Shown here piece by piece: positions 21,850 to 32,690 of a stretch of 64,000 bases of DNA. The notes beneath the pieces were generated by a model that ran no database searches, had not been told where the DNA came from, and was given only the letters and a program-made list of their open reading frames with translations. Positions within the stretch are counted from its first letter, which is position 1. Each line of letters opens with the position of its first letter. The DNA comes from Petaurus breviceps papuanus (lineage: Eukaryota; Chordata; Mammalia; Diprotodontia; Petauridae). Position numbers and translations under genes: made by a program. The stretch spans positions 12,653,735 through 12,717,734 of the forward strand of contig JAMXIF010001195.1 of NCBI GenBank assembly GCA_028583685.1, written 5' to 3'.

Positions 21850-22100
21850 TCTCATTGCCAATAGAGGTTGAGTAGCTTTGCCCAGTGTCACAAAGCTAGT
21901 ATGAGTCAGGGGCAATACTTTAACTGAGATTATCCTGCTAGGTAGGTAAATAAATAGCAAGTATTCATTAAGCCCTTACTTTTGTGTCAAATGCTGTGCT
22001 TAGCTGTGAAGTTACAAATAAAATAAAAAAGAAAGACACTCCCTGCTCTCAATGAGCTTACATTCTACTAGGAAAACAAAACACATAAAGGGATGCAGGA
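21850..22100. repeat. MIR (minus) followed by ancient repeat head (plus)
   Basis: About 21850-21950 is antisense MIR ('gcccagtgtcacaaagctag'). About 21950-22100 has 'caagtattcattaagccctt', 'aatgctgtgcttagctgtga' and 'ctctcaatgagcttacattc', the head of the window's recurrent ancient repeat. Confidence 0.6.
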
Positions 22101-22321
22101 GGAATAAAGGATTCCTGGTTGAGGAGATGTGATAGAAAGGTAATTACATTTAGCATCAGAACCAAGAGGGGAATGAAGCATTTCCTATTAGGACCCATTC
22201 CCCAAATGGAGGCCCTGAAATGAATTCATCAATGGGAGCTGCCGTGTTAGAAGGATATTGCAGAGTGAAAAGCATCCTGGTAATAGAGAAAGATCCAGGA
22301 TGAGCAGGCAGTTGAGTCCTG

Positions 22322-22585
22322 GCTGTTACTTTTCGGTCATTTCAGTCACGGCTGACTGTTTGTGACCCATTTGGGGTTTTCTTGGCAAATATACTGGGGC
22401 GGTTTGCTGTTTCCTTCTCCAGCTCATTTTATAAATAAGGAATCTGAGACAAATAAGGTTAAGTGACTTGCTTGTGACTTGTTAAGGTCACACACCTAAT
22501 AAACATTGGAAACCAGTTTGAAGTCAGGAGTCTTCCTGACTGCAGACCCAGCACCCTTTCCGCTGCACCCACCCAGCTACCTCGT
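22322..22585 (-). repeat. MAR1 SINE, full length
   Basis: Antisense MAR1: 'ggtcatttcagtcacggctg', 'acccatttggggttttcttg', 'ctccagctcattttataaat', 'gttaagtgacttgcttgtga' (with a short local duplication) and 'cgctgcacccacccagctac'. Confidence 0.9.
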
Positions 22586-24265
22586 GAGTCATGGTGTCGC
22601 TGACCAGCCCCCAGCCGGAGGGACTCCGGGTCAGCAGCAGCTCTGGCCGCTTCCAGAATTATCAACACACAGATGCGAAGGACAAAGTGAGAGGTCAGTG
22701 CAGTCTGGACTTTGGGACCAGTAAGCGGGAGTGCATAGGTTTTGCCCACGGGGCGAGAAGCTGCTGAGACGCCGGCACAGCCAGCCAGTGCCATGTGGTA
22801 GCTTCAGCTCCTGGCCTGCAGAGTGTAGGGGGATGAAGCACCAGTCTGAGGGGTAATCGCTAGTGCTTTAACCTGCTTGGATCTGGATTGCAGTCCGTCC
22901 TGGGGTGTGTGTCCAGCTTGCCAGAGAGTGTGGAGACCTCAGAGAGGGCACCCATCTAATACCTCCAGCAGCTGAGAAAACCCCAGCATTGGGGACGAAA
23001 GCTCCCCTGTCTGGTGGCAGAGTCCTACTGTGGCAAAAAGCCCAGGGGTCAAGTGACTGAGGGACGACATAACCAGGCAAAGGAAACAAAGCACACAGAA
23101 GATTCCAACATTAGACTCCTATTTTGGGGACAAAAAGGAGCAAAGCATGGAACAGGAGGAAGACAGTGAAGTCAGAACTCCTGCGCCAAAAGCTTCAAAG
23201 AAAAATATGAGCTGGTTACAGGCCACAGAGCACCTCAAGAAGCAAATAAGAGAAGTGGAGGAAAAATTGGGAAGAGAAATGAGAACGATGCAAGAAAAAT
23301 ATGAAATGAGAGTCAACAGCCTGACTGAGGAAAATAACACCTTAAAAAATAGACTAACTCAATTGGCAAAAGAGGCTCAAAAGGGCAATAAGGAGAAGAA
23401 TGCTTTAAAAAGCTGAATTTGCCAGATGAAAAAAGAATCTCAAAAGCTCACTGAAGAGAATCATTGCTTCAGAATTAGATTGGAGCAAATGGAAGCTAAT
23501 GACTTTATGAGAAATCAAGATGCTGTTAAACAGATCCAAACAAATGAAAGAATAGAAGGCAATGTGAAATATCCCATGGGAAAAACCACTGACCTGGAAA
23601 ATAGATCCAGGAGAGATAATTTAAAACTTACTGGACTACCTGAAAGCCATGATCAAAGTAAGAACCTAGAAATCATCCTCCAGGAAGTTCCCAAAGAAAA
23701 TTGCCCTGATGTTTTAGAACCAGAGGGCAAAATAGAGGTTGAAAGAATCCACCGATCACTTCCTGAAAAAGATCCCAAAAAGAAAACTCCTAGGAATGTT
23801 ATAGCTAGGTTCCAGAATTCCCAGATTAAGGAGAGAATATTACAAGCACCTAGGAAGAAACAATTTGAATATTGTGGAAACACAATCAGGATAACCCAGG
23901 ATCTGGCAGCTTCTATACTGAGGGATTGAAGGGCTTGGAATATGATATTCCAGAGGTCAAAGGATCTGGGATTAAAACCAAGAGTCACCTACCCAGCAAA
24001 ACTGAGTATCATGTTTCAGGGGAAAATATGGTCATTCAGTGGAATAGAGGACTTTCAAGCATTCTTGCTGAAAAAGCCAGAGTTGAACAGAAAATTTGAC
24101 ATTCAGATACAAGAAGCAAGAGAAGCATGAGAAGGTAAACAGGGAAAAGAAATAAAGTACTTATTAATTTTGGGGTGGGGGCTAGGGGAAAGGGGGAGAC
24201 AATTTGTAACTCAAAATATTGTGGAAATGAATGTTGAAAATAAATTAAAAAAAGAAAAGCAAAAA
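22586..24265 (+). mobile_element. Half-L1 (HAL1-like) element: 5' UTR, ORF1, 3' UTR, no ORF2
   Basis: A GC-rich leader (about 22586-23146) is followed by an L1-type ORF1 (23147-24130), then directly by a short L1 3' end (24131-24265) with 'gagacaatttgtaactcaaa', 'atgaatgttgaaaataaatt' and an A-rich tail. No ORF2 sequence lies between. HAL1 elements with this layout arose several times from L1 in mammals and depend on L1 ORF2 protein in trans. The MAR1 SINE just upstream marks the 5' limit. The clean structure points to a genuine retrotransposed half-L1, not to a deleted L1. Confidence 0.75.
23147..24130 (+). pseudogene. HAL1/L1 ORF1, nearly open
   Basis: A single frame of about 328 codons holds a coiled coil (residues about 20-130, e.g. 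EVEEKLGREMRTMQEKYEMR and SLTEENNTLKNRLTQL), an RNA-recognition region (ENRSRRDNLKLTGLPESHDQ) and the C-terminal domain (TYPAKLSIMFQGKIWSF). It is interrupted by only two in-frame TGA codons, at 23414-23416 and 23927-23929. The second sits where related copies have CGA (aaggatCGAagggcttgg), so it is a CpG-decay change. The frame is otherwise maintained to its natural TGA, so the copy is moderately young. Confidence 0.85.
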
Positions 24266-24289
24266 AAAAAAAGGAATTTACCGTACTTC

Positions 24290-24650
24290 CCCAATACCTT
24301 CCAATAAATTCTTAACTCCTTATCCTGGCATTCTAGGACATTTGTGCTCTGTCTTCAGCTGTCCATTCTAGGCTCATCTCACATTACTCCCTTCTCCAAC
24401 TTCATTTAGCTTATACTTCAGACAAAGCTGACTAATTGATGTCCCCCTAATATACTTTATGCCTCCTAGTAACTCCCTAGAGAGAAATAATCTTTGTCAT
24501 TTATACTCTCATAAGACTTTTTTCTTAATAAACTCTGCATTATAGTTTTTTCTGTTTTTTCTTATCATACGTATTATAGTGAAGGCACTTTGAGGAGTTG
24601 GACGTAAAGTTATTTATCCTTATATTCCTCACATTGCCTACCAACAGTAC
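24290..24650 (+). mobile_element. L2 LINE fragment
   Basis: It reads 'aactccttatcctggcattc', 'ttctaggctcatctcacatt' and 'actcccttctccaacttcat', the typical L2 ORF end, then a diverged tail to about 24650. Confidence 0.6.
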
Positions 24651-24689
24651 CTTACATTATTGTGCATTCACTTCAACAACAACAAAAAA

Positions 24690-24900
24690 AAATTGAAGCA
24701 CCTAATATATACTAGGCACTATGCTATGTATTGAGGATACAAAGACAACAATTACTTAATCTATTAATACCTACTATGTGTCAGGCACTGTGTTAAGTGC
24801 TGGGGGTACAAAAAGAGGGGGTACTGTCTGCCCTCATGGATCTTACATTCAAGTAGAGAGTTTATGACAAGTAAGTACAAAACGTACAAAATAATGAAAA
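24690..24900 (+). repeat. Two ancient repeat heads in tandem
   Basis: 'caccta.tatatactaggcac' and 'acctactatgtgtcaggcac' each start a copy. The second continues with 'ctgccctcatggatcttaca'. It is the same recurrent family as 13045 and 49230. Confidence 0.6.
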
Positions 24901-25189
24901 ATAATTTGAAAAGGGAAAAAGTGCTAATGGTAATTGTGGAGTTAAATAGAACAGATCATTGATTCCTATTGTCAGACACTCACCCACCTAAAGATTCAGG
25001 GAATATTTTACATTTTTGTGTGATTCGTTTTTTTACTTTGCAATTATTTTTACTTCTTGAATTTTCTGTGTCTATTTAACATGAAGTGAGAATTTATCAG
25101 TGTTAAACATAGTCAGATCTTGGATCATATTCATTCAAATTGTCTTTTTCCATAGCATTGTTATAAAAATGGTCACAAATAGTTTTGAG

Positions 25190-25390
25190 AGGAAGGTGAT
25201 ATGTTATAATGGAAAGTGTTCTTGAGCTTTGGAGTGAGAGGATGACCTGGGTTCAGATCCTAGCTCTGTCAGCTTACTACCTATCTGACTTTGGACCACA
25301 CTTGCCCAAGAGACTGGCCCTCAGATTCCTCATGTGTAAAATAAGGGGGTTGGACCCACTTTTCTTCCAACTTTTACATTCTAGTATGGT
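25190..25390 (+). repeat. MIR SINE
   Basis: It has 'tggagtgagaggatgacctg', 'ggttcagatcctagctctgt', 'ctcatgtgtaaaataagggg' and 'ttccaacttttacattctag', a nearly complete MIR. Confidence 0.8.
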
Positions 25391-26164
25391 CTCCTTTAAG
25401 AAAGTAAAGGTGGGGGGGAGTAAACTTTGGATCTGTAGATGACCATTATTCCCAAACAACTTAAGGCACCCTTGAACTTTGTTATAGAAGGAACACACTT
25501 CTTCTAGGGAAATCTATGGCAGAACCTGCAACATTGTCAAGAATGACTTGGTGCCAATTATGCAGAGAGGAAACCCAAGACATGTTAAAGGGCCTAAACT
25601 AGATCTTGATGGCTTGGAGAAGATTCAGAATAGAAACGATTGCTCAGGTAGGCAAATCCCGAGCGAGACCCAGTTCTATAGTTAATCACCAATGATTTGA
25701 ACTCCTCCCAGCAGTTAATCAGAAACCGATGCACAGGGAGTCTCAGTGACAGGTGCCTCACATAGTTTGTATACCCTAGTATCTTCAGGGATGCAATCAG
25801 CAGAAAAGTCTAGAGCTTTACAAGGTCCAAAAACTTTAGTCACCTCTCTTAGGGACTTGTAGAAGTACAAATAGACAAGTACTAAGACAAAAGACTTGTA
25901 GAAGTACAATTGAATGTCTTTACTGTTTTATACAGTGCTTGAGAAAGTGGCCTGTGCAGACGTGAGTTTAATAAATACTTTTAGTGAGGCTAATTTTTTA
26001 AGACTTAATATTGTCCATCTCTAAATTAAGGGCAAGTAGGAAAAGGCATCCTGAAGCTGCCCCCATATCCAGACAAAGTTAAGGAGTACAACTTCCTTAA
26101 CAAAATAAGGAACACGTGCCTTAGCAGAAGCAGATGGCCTTCTAGCATCTTTTCAAATTCACTA
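25391..26164. other. Intron, no recognised gene; small local duplication
   Basis: It looks unique. The segment 'gacttgtagaagtacaa' occurs twice (25854-25870 and 25893-25909), a local duplication of about 38 bp. The 64-codon minus-strand frame here comes partly from this duplication and has no recognisable content. Confidence 0.5.
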
Positions 26165-26605
26165 AGTAACCAGTGGACAAATATTTATTAGGCACCTACT
26201 ATGTGCTAGGTGTAGTACTAATCCCAAACAATAATAATATTACATTAATATGACATTCTGTAGTTTACAGAGGTCTTTCCTCACAGCATATGTGATAGGC
26301 AATACTAACATGTAATTTCCCTTTTTTAAAACGAGAAAACAGGGTCCTGATATTGAATAAATGTTTAACTTGGCATTTATTAAGAAACTACTCCGTACAA
26401 AGTTTTTTCTCTGTTATTGACTTCTTATTTACCTTGCATATAGCTTGTTTTGTATATATTTGTTTGTATGTTGTCTTTCCCATTAGATTGTAAGCTTCTT
26501 GAGGATAGGGACTATCTATTGCTTCTTTTTGTGTCCCTAGTGCTTAACACAATGCCTGGCACATAGTAAGCGCATAATAAATGGTTTTTAATTGATTGAT
26601 CGCGC
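26165..26605 (+). repeat. Ancient repeat head (26165-26225) and L2 3' end (26390-26605)
   Basis: The first part reads 'ttattaggcacctactatgt'. The second is a good L2 tail: 'cccattagattgtaagcttc', 'ttgaggatagggactatcta', 'aacacaatgcctggcacata' and 'gtaagcgcataataaatggt'. Confidence 0.75.
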
Positions 26606-27070
26606 CAGATGAGATACAAAAATTAGTTAAGACATATCCCTCACCCTAGATTGTAGCCTCATAGGAAGACAGGATGTATGCACAAATAATTAGTAAATGT
26701 CGGAGGCAGAACCCAGAGCTAAGCTGTCATCTCACAATATGTCTAATATGTTTTCCTTCATCTCATATTCTAGGTATTTCCTAATCAGACTGAGATTCAG
26801 TCAACTTACTTTTGACATGATTCTTGAAGAGCCATTTTAAATAACAGGGTAGCTTTAGCTTGCTAGGTAGTGTCTGGAAGAGTTGAGTAGTTAATTCATA
26901 GTTGATTCCAGAGTACCTTTTCAGCTGCTGATATGTGGGAAAACACACAGCATAGATTAACCCTTGGCACACATTCTGTGTGCTCTCTATACCTATCCTG
27001 GAGTCTTTACCCTGGGTTTCCATATATGTCACCAGCTGGCTTGCCATTACCCTCATCCTTGCATTGTCAC
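26606..27070. other. Intron, possible MIR remnant at about 26660-26750
   Basis: Only weak antisense MIR wording is visible ('agtaaatgtcggaggcagaa'). A 91-codon minus-strand frame (26781-27056) has no domain I recognise and is treated as chance. Confidence 0.4.
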
Positions 27071-27074
27071 TCCA

Positions 27075-27590
27075 GGTCAGCCATTCTCAGACTTTTTGTT
27101 CTCAGGCTCTCTTTATACTCTTAAAAATTATTGAAGACCCATCCACCCCCTAAGAGTTTTTATTTATCTAAGTTATATCCTCTATTGTGCTAGTAAGTGT
27201 TTAACTGATTCTACTCTTCAAAAATGTACTTACAACACCCTTTCAAGTTTAATCTGCATTTTGACAGTTTTTCTATCACTTTCTTTAGTCTAGACAGTCA
27301 ACAGAAACAGTAAGTGCAGCCCTGATATGCAGCATTTGCAGATTTCTGGAGTGTAGGTCCTCACACTGAAAAGTAATAATTGCCTCTTGAGAGCTTGTTC
27401 AAGCCAACCCCAGTATATTCCTATATCTATCAATATTTACCACATTGGATATTACATTGTCTTAGTATTATTATGAAAGTAATTACTAAGACAAAAGATA
27501 TCAGTAAAAACTTAATAAAAGTGTTGACCACATGGACTCCCTGGAAGGGGATCCCAAGACCACACTTTGAAAATAATTGTTCTAGGCAAA
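27075..27590. mobile_element. hAT-type (Charlie-like) DNA transposon fossil
   Basis: The left end reads 'cattctcagactttttgttc' followed by 'ctcttaaaaattattgaaga'. The right end reads 'gggatcccaagaccacactt' and 'tgaaaataattgtt'. The ends are inverted and imperfectly complementary over about 30 bases, and the interior ('tatctatcaatatttaccac') resembles a mammalian hAT family I recall. No clear 8-bp duplication was found. Confidence 0.5.
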
Positions 27591-28124
27591 GTGATCCTAA
27601 TAGGGGTTATATGATGAATGTGCTTGGCTGCTGGCAGAAGGGGGTAAGACATGGCTGTCATTTGGAAAAATTACACCGGCCAGATATTTCTTGGTGTCTA
27701 CCTCTCCATTTCTGTACCCCTGCTTCTTTTATGAAACTCTTTGTCATCTCTTTCCCTGGCCTACAAACCCATTGTCCTCTTGTTTTCCTCAGACTAACAT
27801 CTTCCCACGTTAGCCACCCCCAGGCCTGCCTTGCTCTGTTCTAAAGTATTTCAAAATTAGTTCTTAATCCTTGTCTTCTACTCCCCAACCAAACATCCCA
27901 TTGCTTCAGTGTACTTACCTAAAAAAGCTGATTTGGCTGTTAATCTATAGGTCCCTCAACTATGTAGCAACATTTGCTGGTTAACCTGTAAAGATTTATG
28001 TCTGGTGGAATTTTAAGAAATAAAAGGGACTCCCTTTTGGTATAGAGGACCTGGATTCAGTCTGAGGGACTTCTCTCAGACTCTGAAGGTTTCAACACAA
28101 AAACGCTTTTGTCACTGTTGTTGA

Positions 28125-28300
28125 TCCATTCTTCTTGAAGGGGACCGGTGACTTCAGGAGGATGGTGTCTTGACTTCCAAATGAATTAGATTTAAGTGAG
28201 ACAGGGCTGTGCAGTCATCAGCCTCACTCTCCTCCAGAGTCCAGTGTAAAGGAATAGGTAAAGACCACTGGCAGTGGCCCCGATGCCACGTACAATAAAA
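28125..28300 (+). repeat. Marsupial SINE of the 'gaagaggaccaatgacatca' family
   Basis: It has 'tcttgaaggggaccggtgac', 'gaggatggtgtcttgacttc', 'ttagatttaagtgagacagg', 'gctgtgcagtcatcagcctc' and 'ctctcctccagagtccagtg'. Two further copies lie at 42740-43062 and 61195-61290. I do not recall its formal name. Confidence 0.65.
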
Positions 28301-29350
28301 GGTCCCCAGCTAAGTCCCTACAGAGTCAAAAACTTCTCCCTCCCTTTCCATGATTCCTTTCCTTTCATACTCTCACAGTGACCTTGTTCAATCCCTGTCA
28401 TTCAATCAATAGATGAATAAACATTTAGTGTCTGCTGTATGCCAGGTGATATGGTACATGCTGGCGATGTATTGGGTAGTATTCACAATACTGCCCTGTG
28501 TGGGGCTTTGGCTGATGGGGGAGGGCAGTAGAAATCAGCAGAATTTAGGCCCCCTTGTTGGTTCTTCCATGTTGGATGGCCACTGGTTTGTTCCCTTCCT
28601 CTGTTGCCTCTCTGTCATCCTCTTGAGCTCTCTTTTTTTTCTGTCATGTGCACATAAATGAAAAAGATTATTGTATCAACTCTTTCTGAATACAGTTCAC
28701 TGCAAGATTAAATGCCATGTAATCTATCACTAGACAGCAGTAATTTTCTTTATTGTACAAAAATTTTACTATTTGTCATTTTGACTGACCTCGATTTTTC
28801 AGAAATTTAGTCATTTAACTTTGGGGTACATGCTCTCTATCCTGGTGTCACTTGTTTCATTCACATTTCACATACAATAATTTTGTAAAATCTAGGTTTT
28901 GAAGTCATAAAAGCACAAAGTCAGAAGCCATCAAGCCTCTAAAATATTGTAAATATACCACTCACTTAAAAATAAATTTGCTTTTAATGATGAAATATTG
29001 CAAGATATTAGTTTATAATGTGCAAAACTGGCTGTCTTTTTTTTAAGGAACAATTTACTGTTTTCAAAATAGCTTAACAGCTATACTTCATGCACTGAAT
29101 ATAAATAGCAATTCACCAGAAAAAAAGAATAAGCTTTTCTAATTCAATGAGACAATTGACAGAGTTGTGGTTATTTTTCCCATTTTTCAGTTATTAGTTC
29201 ACTGTATCTTAGTATAGAAATGGAAAATCTATCATGATATGGAAGAATGTGACAGAAGAAATTATATGGAGGGGATGAAGGAAACTAGGAATGAACTGAT
29301 GTTTGTAATATAAATGAATACTTTGTGAGTTTCCTCAAGTATTGAAGTGA
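28301..29350. other. Intron, mostly unassigned
   Basis: A short ancient-repeat head lies at about 28395-28450 ('taaacatttagtgtctgctg'). The rest looks unique and AT-rich. An 82-codon plus-strand frame (28413-28661) starts in that repeat and has no recognisable domain. Confidence 0.45.
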
Positions 29351-29361
29351 GTGAGAGTCAA

Positions 29362-29406
29362 TGTGTGTGTGTGTGAGTGAGAGCGTGTGTGTGTGTATGT
29401 GGTGTA

Positions 29407-29487
<81 letters not shown>

Positions 29488-29887
29488 NNNNNNNNNNNNN
29501 NNNNNNNNNNNNNNNNNNNNNNNNNNNNNNNNNNNNNNNNNNNNNNNNNNNNNNNNNNNNNNNNNNNNNNNNNNNNNNNNNNNNNNNNNNNNNNNNNNNN
29601 NNNNNNNNNNNNNNNNNNNNNNNNNNNNNNNNNNNNNNNNNNNNNNNNNNNNNNNNNNNNNNNNNNNNNNNNNNNNNNNNNNNNNNNNNNNNNNNNNNNN
29701 NNNNNNNNNNNNNNNNNNNNNNNNNNNNNNNNNNNNNNNNNNNNNNNNNNNNNNNNNNNNNNNNNNNNNNNNNNNNNNNNNNNNNNNNNNNNNNNNNNNN
29801 NNNNNNNNNNNNNNNNNNNNNNNNNNNNNNNNNNNNNNNNNNNNNNNNNNNNNNNNNNNNNNNNNNNNNNNNNNNNNNNNNNNNNNN

Positions 29888-29928
<41 letters not shown>
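29362..29928. repeat. Compound (TG)n-(GA)n microsatellite containing a 400-N gap
   Basis: TG units (29362-29427) pass into GA units (29428-29487), then 400 Ns (29488-29887), then GA units again to 29928. The round gap length is likely an assembly estimate. Since GA runs on both sides, the gap probably hides a long or unstable GA/TC tract. Confidence 0.95.
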
Positions 29929-29934
<6 letters not shown>

Positions 29935-31575
29935 CAGAGAATTAATGAAACCAGGTGAGTAAGCTTATAATGTTAAGCATCTGCTGCCTTCTCTACTACA
30001 GCAACGAATATAAAAGGTATGTGTCTGAAGTGACCAGATACCATAAAGAGAAGCCAATCCTCATTGATATGAAAGACATTGTGTGCCTTCAAAAAGGAGC
30101 ACAGCAACACAATTTTGTGGCTTCTAAAAAAATTTTTACAGATGACAGAATGTTGGATATGACATTTGTATCTGGAATTTGTAATTTAGTAAATATAACA
30201 GTGGATCTGGTACCAAGGAGACCAGCTTGAGTTTTGGCTCAGACGCTAGCTTGCCAACTCTTTGGAACTTCAGTTTCCTCATCTATAAATTGAGAAGTTT
30301 GGACTCAATGGCCTCTAATATATTTCTAGCTCTAAATTTATTATTTCACTTGGTGGGTAATACAGCAGGATAAACCAAACAGCATTTTGGGTAGTTTTAT
30401 TTCAAGATTAAATGTTGCAAAGCCAGAGCCTCCTTGAAAAAGCATTCGCAGATAAAGATTATTTAAGACCTATCAAATTCAGTAGTCACAGTATCTTATA
30501 AAGAAAATGTATGAACCATTTCCTTTATATATTGTCAACATGCTATTGAATGAGGGTTTGTCCCCTCATATCCTGGGTAGTTTCTCTTTTAGCTGTAACA
30601 GAGTAAAAATGCTTAAATGAAATTGTAAGGTTTATTTCACTTCTTGTTCACTTTCCAACTGTTACAGCTACATTTCAAGTGTCATCTATCATTATTTAAT
30701 GCTAACATCTGCCATAAAAGGCTTGGCCAAAGTGAAATCTTTGAATCATAGATTTAAAGCAAGAAGAGACCTCAGAAGTTGTCTACCTCCCAGGCCCTTC
30801 ATTTTACAAATGAGGGAATAGAAGACCAGAGTAGTTAAGCTAATCTTCAAAAATGCCAGTTTGGTGACGTTGTGTTTCAGTTTTGTTTGTTTTTCTAACA
30901 TGTAACATTAACCAGAATAATATTGACATTGACCAGTATTTGGACTGTAGTTGTAACATAAACAGGCACCTAAACTGCACATATCTGATTGCTGCCTATC
31001 ACTCATATCATCTCTAATTACAGCTAGACTTTAGACCCTTTTTCCCTACAGACAAGATAAACTATGGATATGGCGATATAGCAAATGCCTATTATTCCAT
31101 ATACTACAATTATATTAATGGGTGTTTCATTTCCCTTGCCCCAGATATGTTCAACCAAAGAATTCCTCATTCGCCTACTCAACAAATATTTGCTTCACAT
31201 AAATAATGGCATACTTTCAATGATACTCTAAATATAAATCTCATACATGTAATGTTGACTTATCAGCATATTTATGTGTGATCTAACCTTCTAAAAGACC
31301 TATTTTAGCTCATTAAGATTACTCTTCACACCTTTTAAAGTTCATTTTTTCTAATGATTATTTTAATTAATTACTTGTTCTGTTTATCAAAAAGCTCTTG
31401 AGTTCTCTAGGCTAATCATTGTTCTAGATGTCGCAGTGAAGACAGAGAAGAATAACACATGAACCCTGTATTTCTAGAGCTTATCTAGAAAGGATTGATA
31501 AGTATACATAATTCCAAATAAGGCAGGTTTTTAAAAATGTTCTTAAAATACAAATAATAAAAGAAAGACTATATA
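29929..31575. other. Intron with two MIR fragments
   Basis: MIR (plus) lies at about 30210-30335 ('cagtttcctcatctataaat') and MIR (minus) at about 30750-30845 ('cattttacaaatgagggaat'). The rest is unassigned. A 91-codon plus frame at 29955-30230 was considered and set aside. Confidence 0.5.
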
Positions 31576-31579
31576 AATG

Positions 31580-32290
31580 CTCCAAAATGGTAACATGGTG
31601 TTCACCTCAATTTAGGAAGGATTTTGAGAAGTTGGGGAACATGAGAGGAGGTCATCCTCTATAATAAAAGTCCTCAAGTTCATGCCATGTGAGGATCATT
31701 TGAAGGAGCAAAGAATATTTAACCTGGAGAAGAGACTTAGGGAGAAGGTATTTTAAGGGTTGTTCATGGAGAGGAATTTGAGTTCTGCCGAGCCTCAGAG
31801 GGCAGAACTAGGAGAAATCAGTAAGTTTTTTTTTTTTAATTTTTAAGCAATCAGGGTTAAGTAACTTGCTCAAGGTTACACGGCCAGTTATTTCTGGGTG
31901 TGGTGCTGAGTATCTGAGCCTGGATTTGATCCAGGTCATCCCGACACTGGAGCCGGTGCTCTTACTCGCTGAGCCACCTGGCCGCCCCTAAGCAATTGGG
32001 GTTAAGTAACTTGCTCAAGGTTACACAGCCAGGTGTTTCTGGGTGGATGCTAAGTGTCTGAGCCCGGGATTCGATCTCCAGGTCATCCTGACACTGGAGC
32101 CAGTGCTCTTACTTGCTGTGCTACCTGGCCGCCCCAATCAGTTAGTTTTAACAAGGTATGTTAGAGTTGATATAGAGAAAGATCTCTGTCCAAAAGAGGA
32201 ACTGCCTAGAGGATAGATTTCCCTTCACTTTAAGAGTCTTTCAAGCAAAGACCATATGGCCACTTGCTGAATATCCTAGAGAAAGAACGC
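31580..32290 (+). mobile_element. L3/CR1-type LINE 3' fragment, split by a SINE dimer
   Basis: The left piece has 'atgtgaggatcatttgaagg', 'atttaacctggagaagagac' and 'cagagggcagaactaggag'. The right piece has 'tgtccaaaagaggaactgcc' and 'agagtctttcaagcaaagac'. This is the conserved CR1/L3 tail ('cctggagaagagaagactcag' type). The two pieces join logically once the SINE at 31830-32135 is removed. Confidence 0.7.
31830..32135 (-). mobile_element. Dimeric short SINE (two head-to-tail monomers, one duplication)
   Basis: Monomer one (31830-31988, with poly-T at its left end) and monomer two (31989-32135, no A tail at the joint) are both antisense and share 'agtaacttgctcaaggttac' and 'ctgacactggagccagtgct' type blocks. 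The pair is flanked by one duplication, AATCAGTAAGTTTT (31816-31829) and AATCAGTTAGTTTT (32136-32149). The cut site read on the minus strand is TT/AAAA, as used by L1 endonuclease. Hence the dimer went in as a unit. Confidence 0.85.
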
Positions 32291-32294
32291 CTGT

Positions 32295-32690
32295 TAATTA
32301 GCAATCAACAAGCATTTCTCAAGAATTTACTCTGTGTTGTACATTGTAGTAGGCACTCGAAATATAAATACAAAATTGAGAGTCCTTGTTCTCAAGAAAA
32401 CTTATATTCTTCTAGGGTGATAGACCATGTTCACAGAAAAATACATACAGGATATATGCAAATTAAATACACCCTGATTGGGTTGGGAGTTAGGAGGTCA
32501 TATCAAGTAAGGGCATTAGCAGAGGCCTCTTGACGGAGGTCTTACTTGACATGATCCTTAAAGGAAGCTAGGGTTCCAAGAGGTGGAGGCAAAAAGGGAG
32601 AACATTCTGGGCATCAGGGCACAACCTGGCCAAAGTCATTGAGTCAGGAGATGGAATGACGAATATGAAAACACAGGAAGTAGGTTACTT
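32295..32690 (+). repeat. Ancient repeat, longer copy
   Basis: It starts 'aacaagcatttctcaagaat', continues 'ccttgttctcaagaaaactt', and has the later block 'ggcctcttgacggaggtctt' and 'agggagaacattctgggcat'. It is the same family as 49230-50450. Confidence 0.6.

Noticed and set aside
22586-23146. GC-rich stretch that could be a CpG-island promoter
   Set aside because: It sits directly upstream of a half-L1 ORF1 and just after a SINE, so it is the element's own leader.
27380-27844. 154-codon plus-strand frame
   Set aside because: It begins inside the hAT fossil and crosses its end into unrelated sequence. No domain was recognised.
29377-29962. Frames of 191-193 codons with CVCV and ERER repeats
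   Set aside because: They are translations of TG and GA dinucleotide repeats across 400 Ns.
29955-30230. 91-codon plus-strand frame with mixed composition (YKRYVSEVTRYHKEKPIL...)
   Set aside because: It looks protein-like at first sight, but there is no recognisable domain, the start lies against a microsatellite and the end runs into a MIR. Not in the DHRSX protein as I know it.
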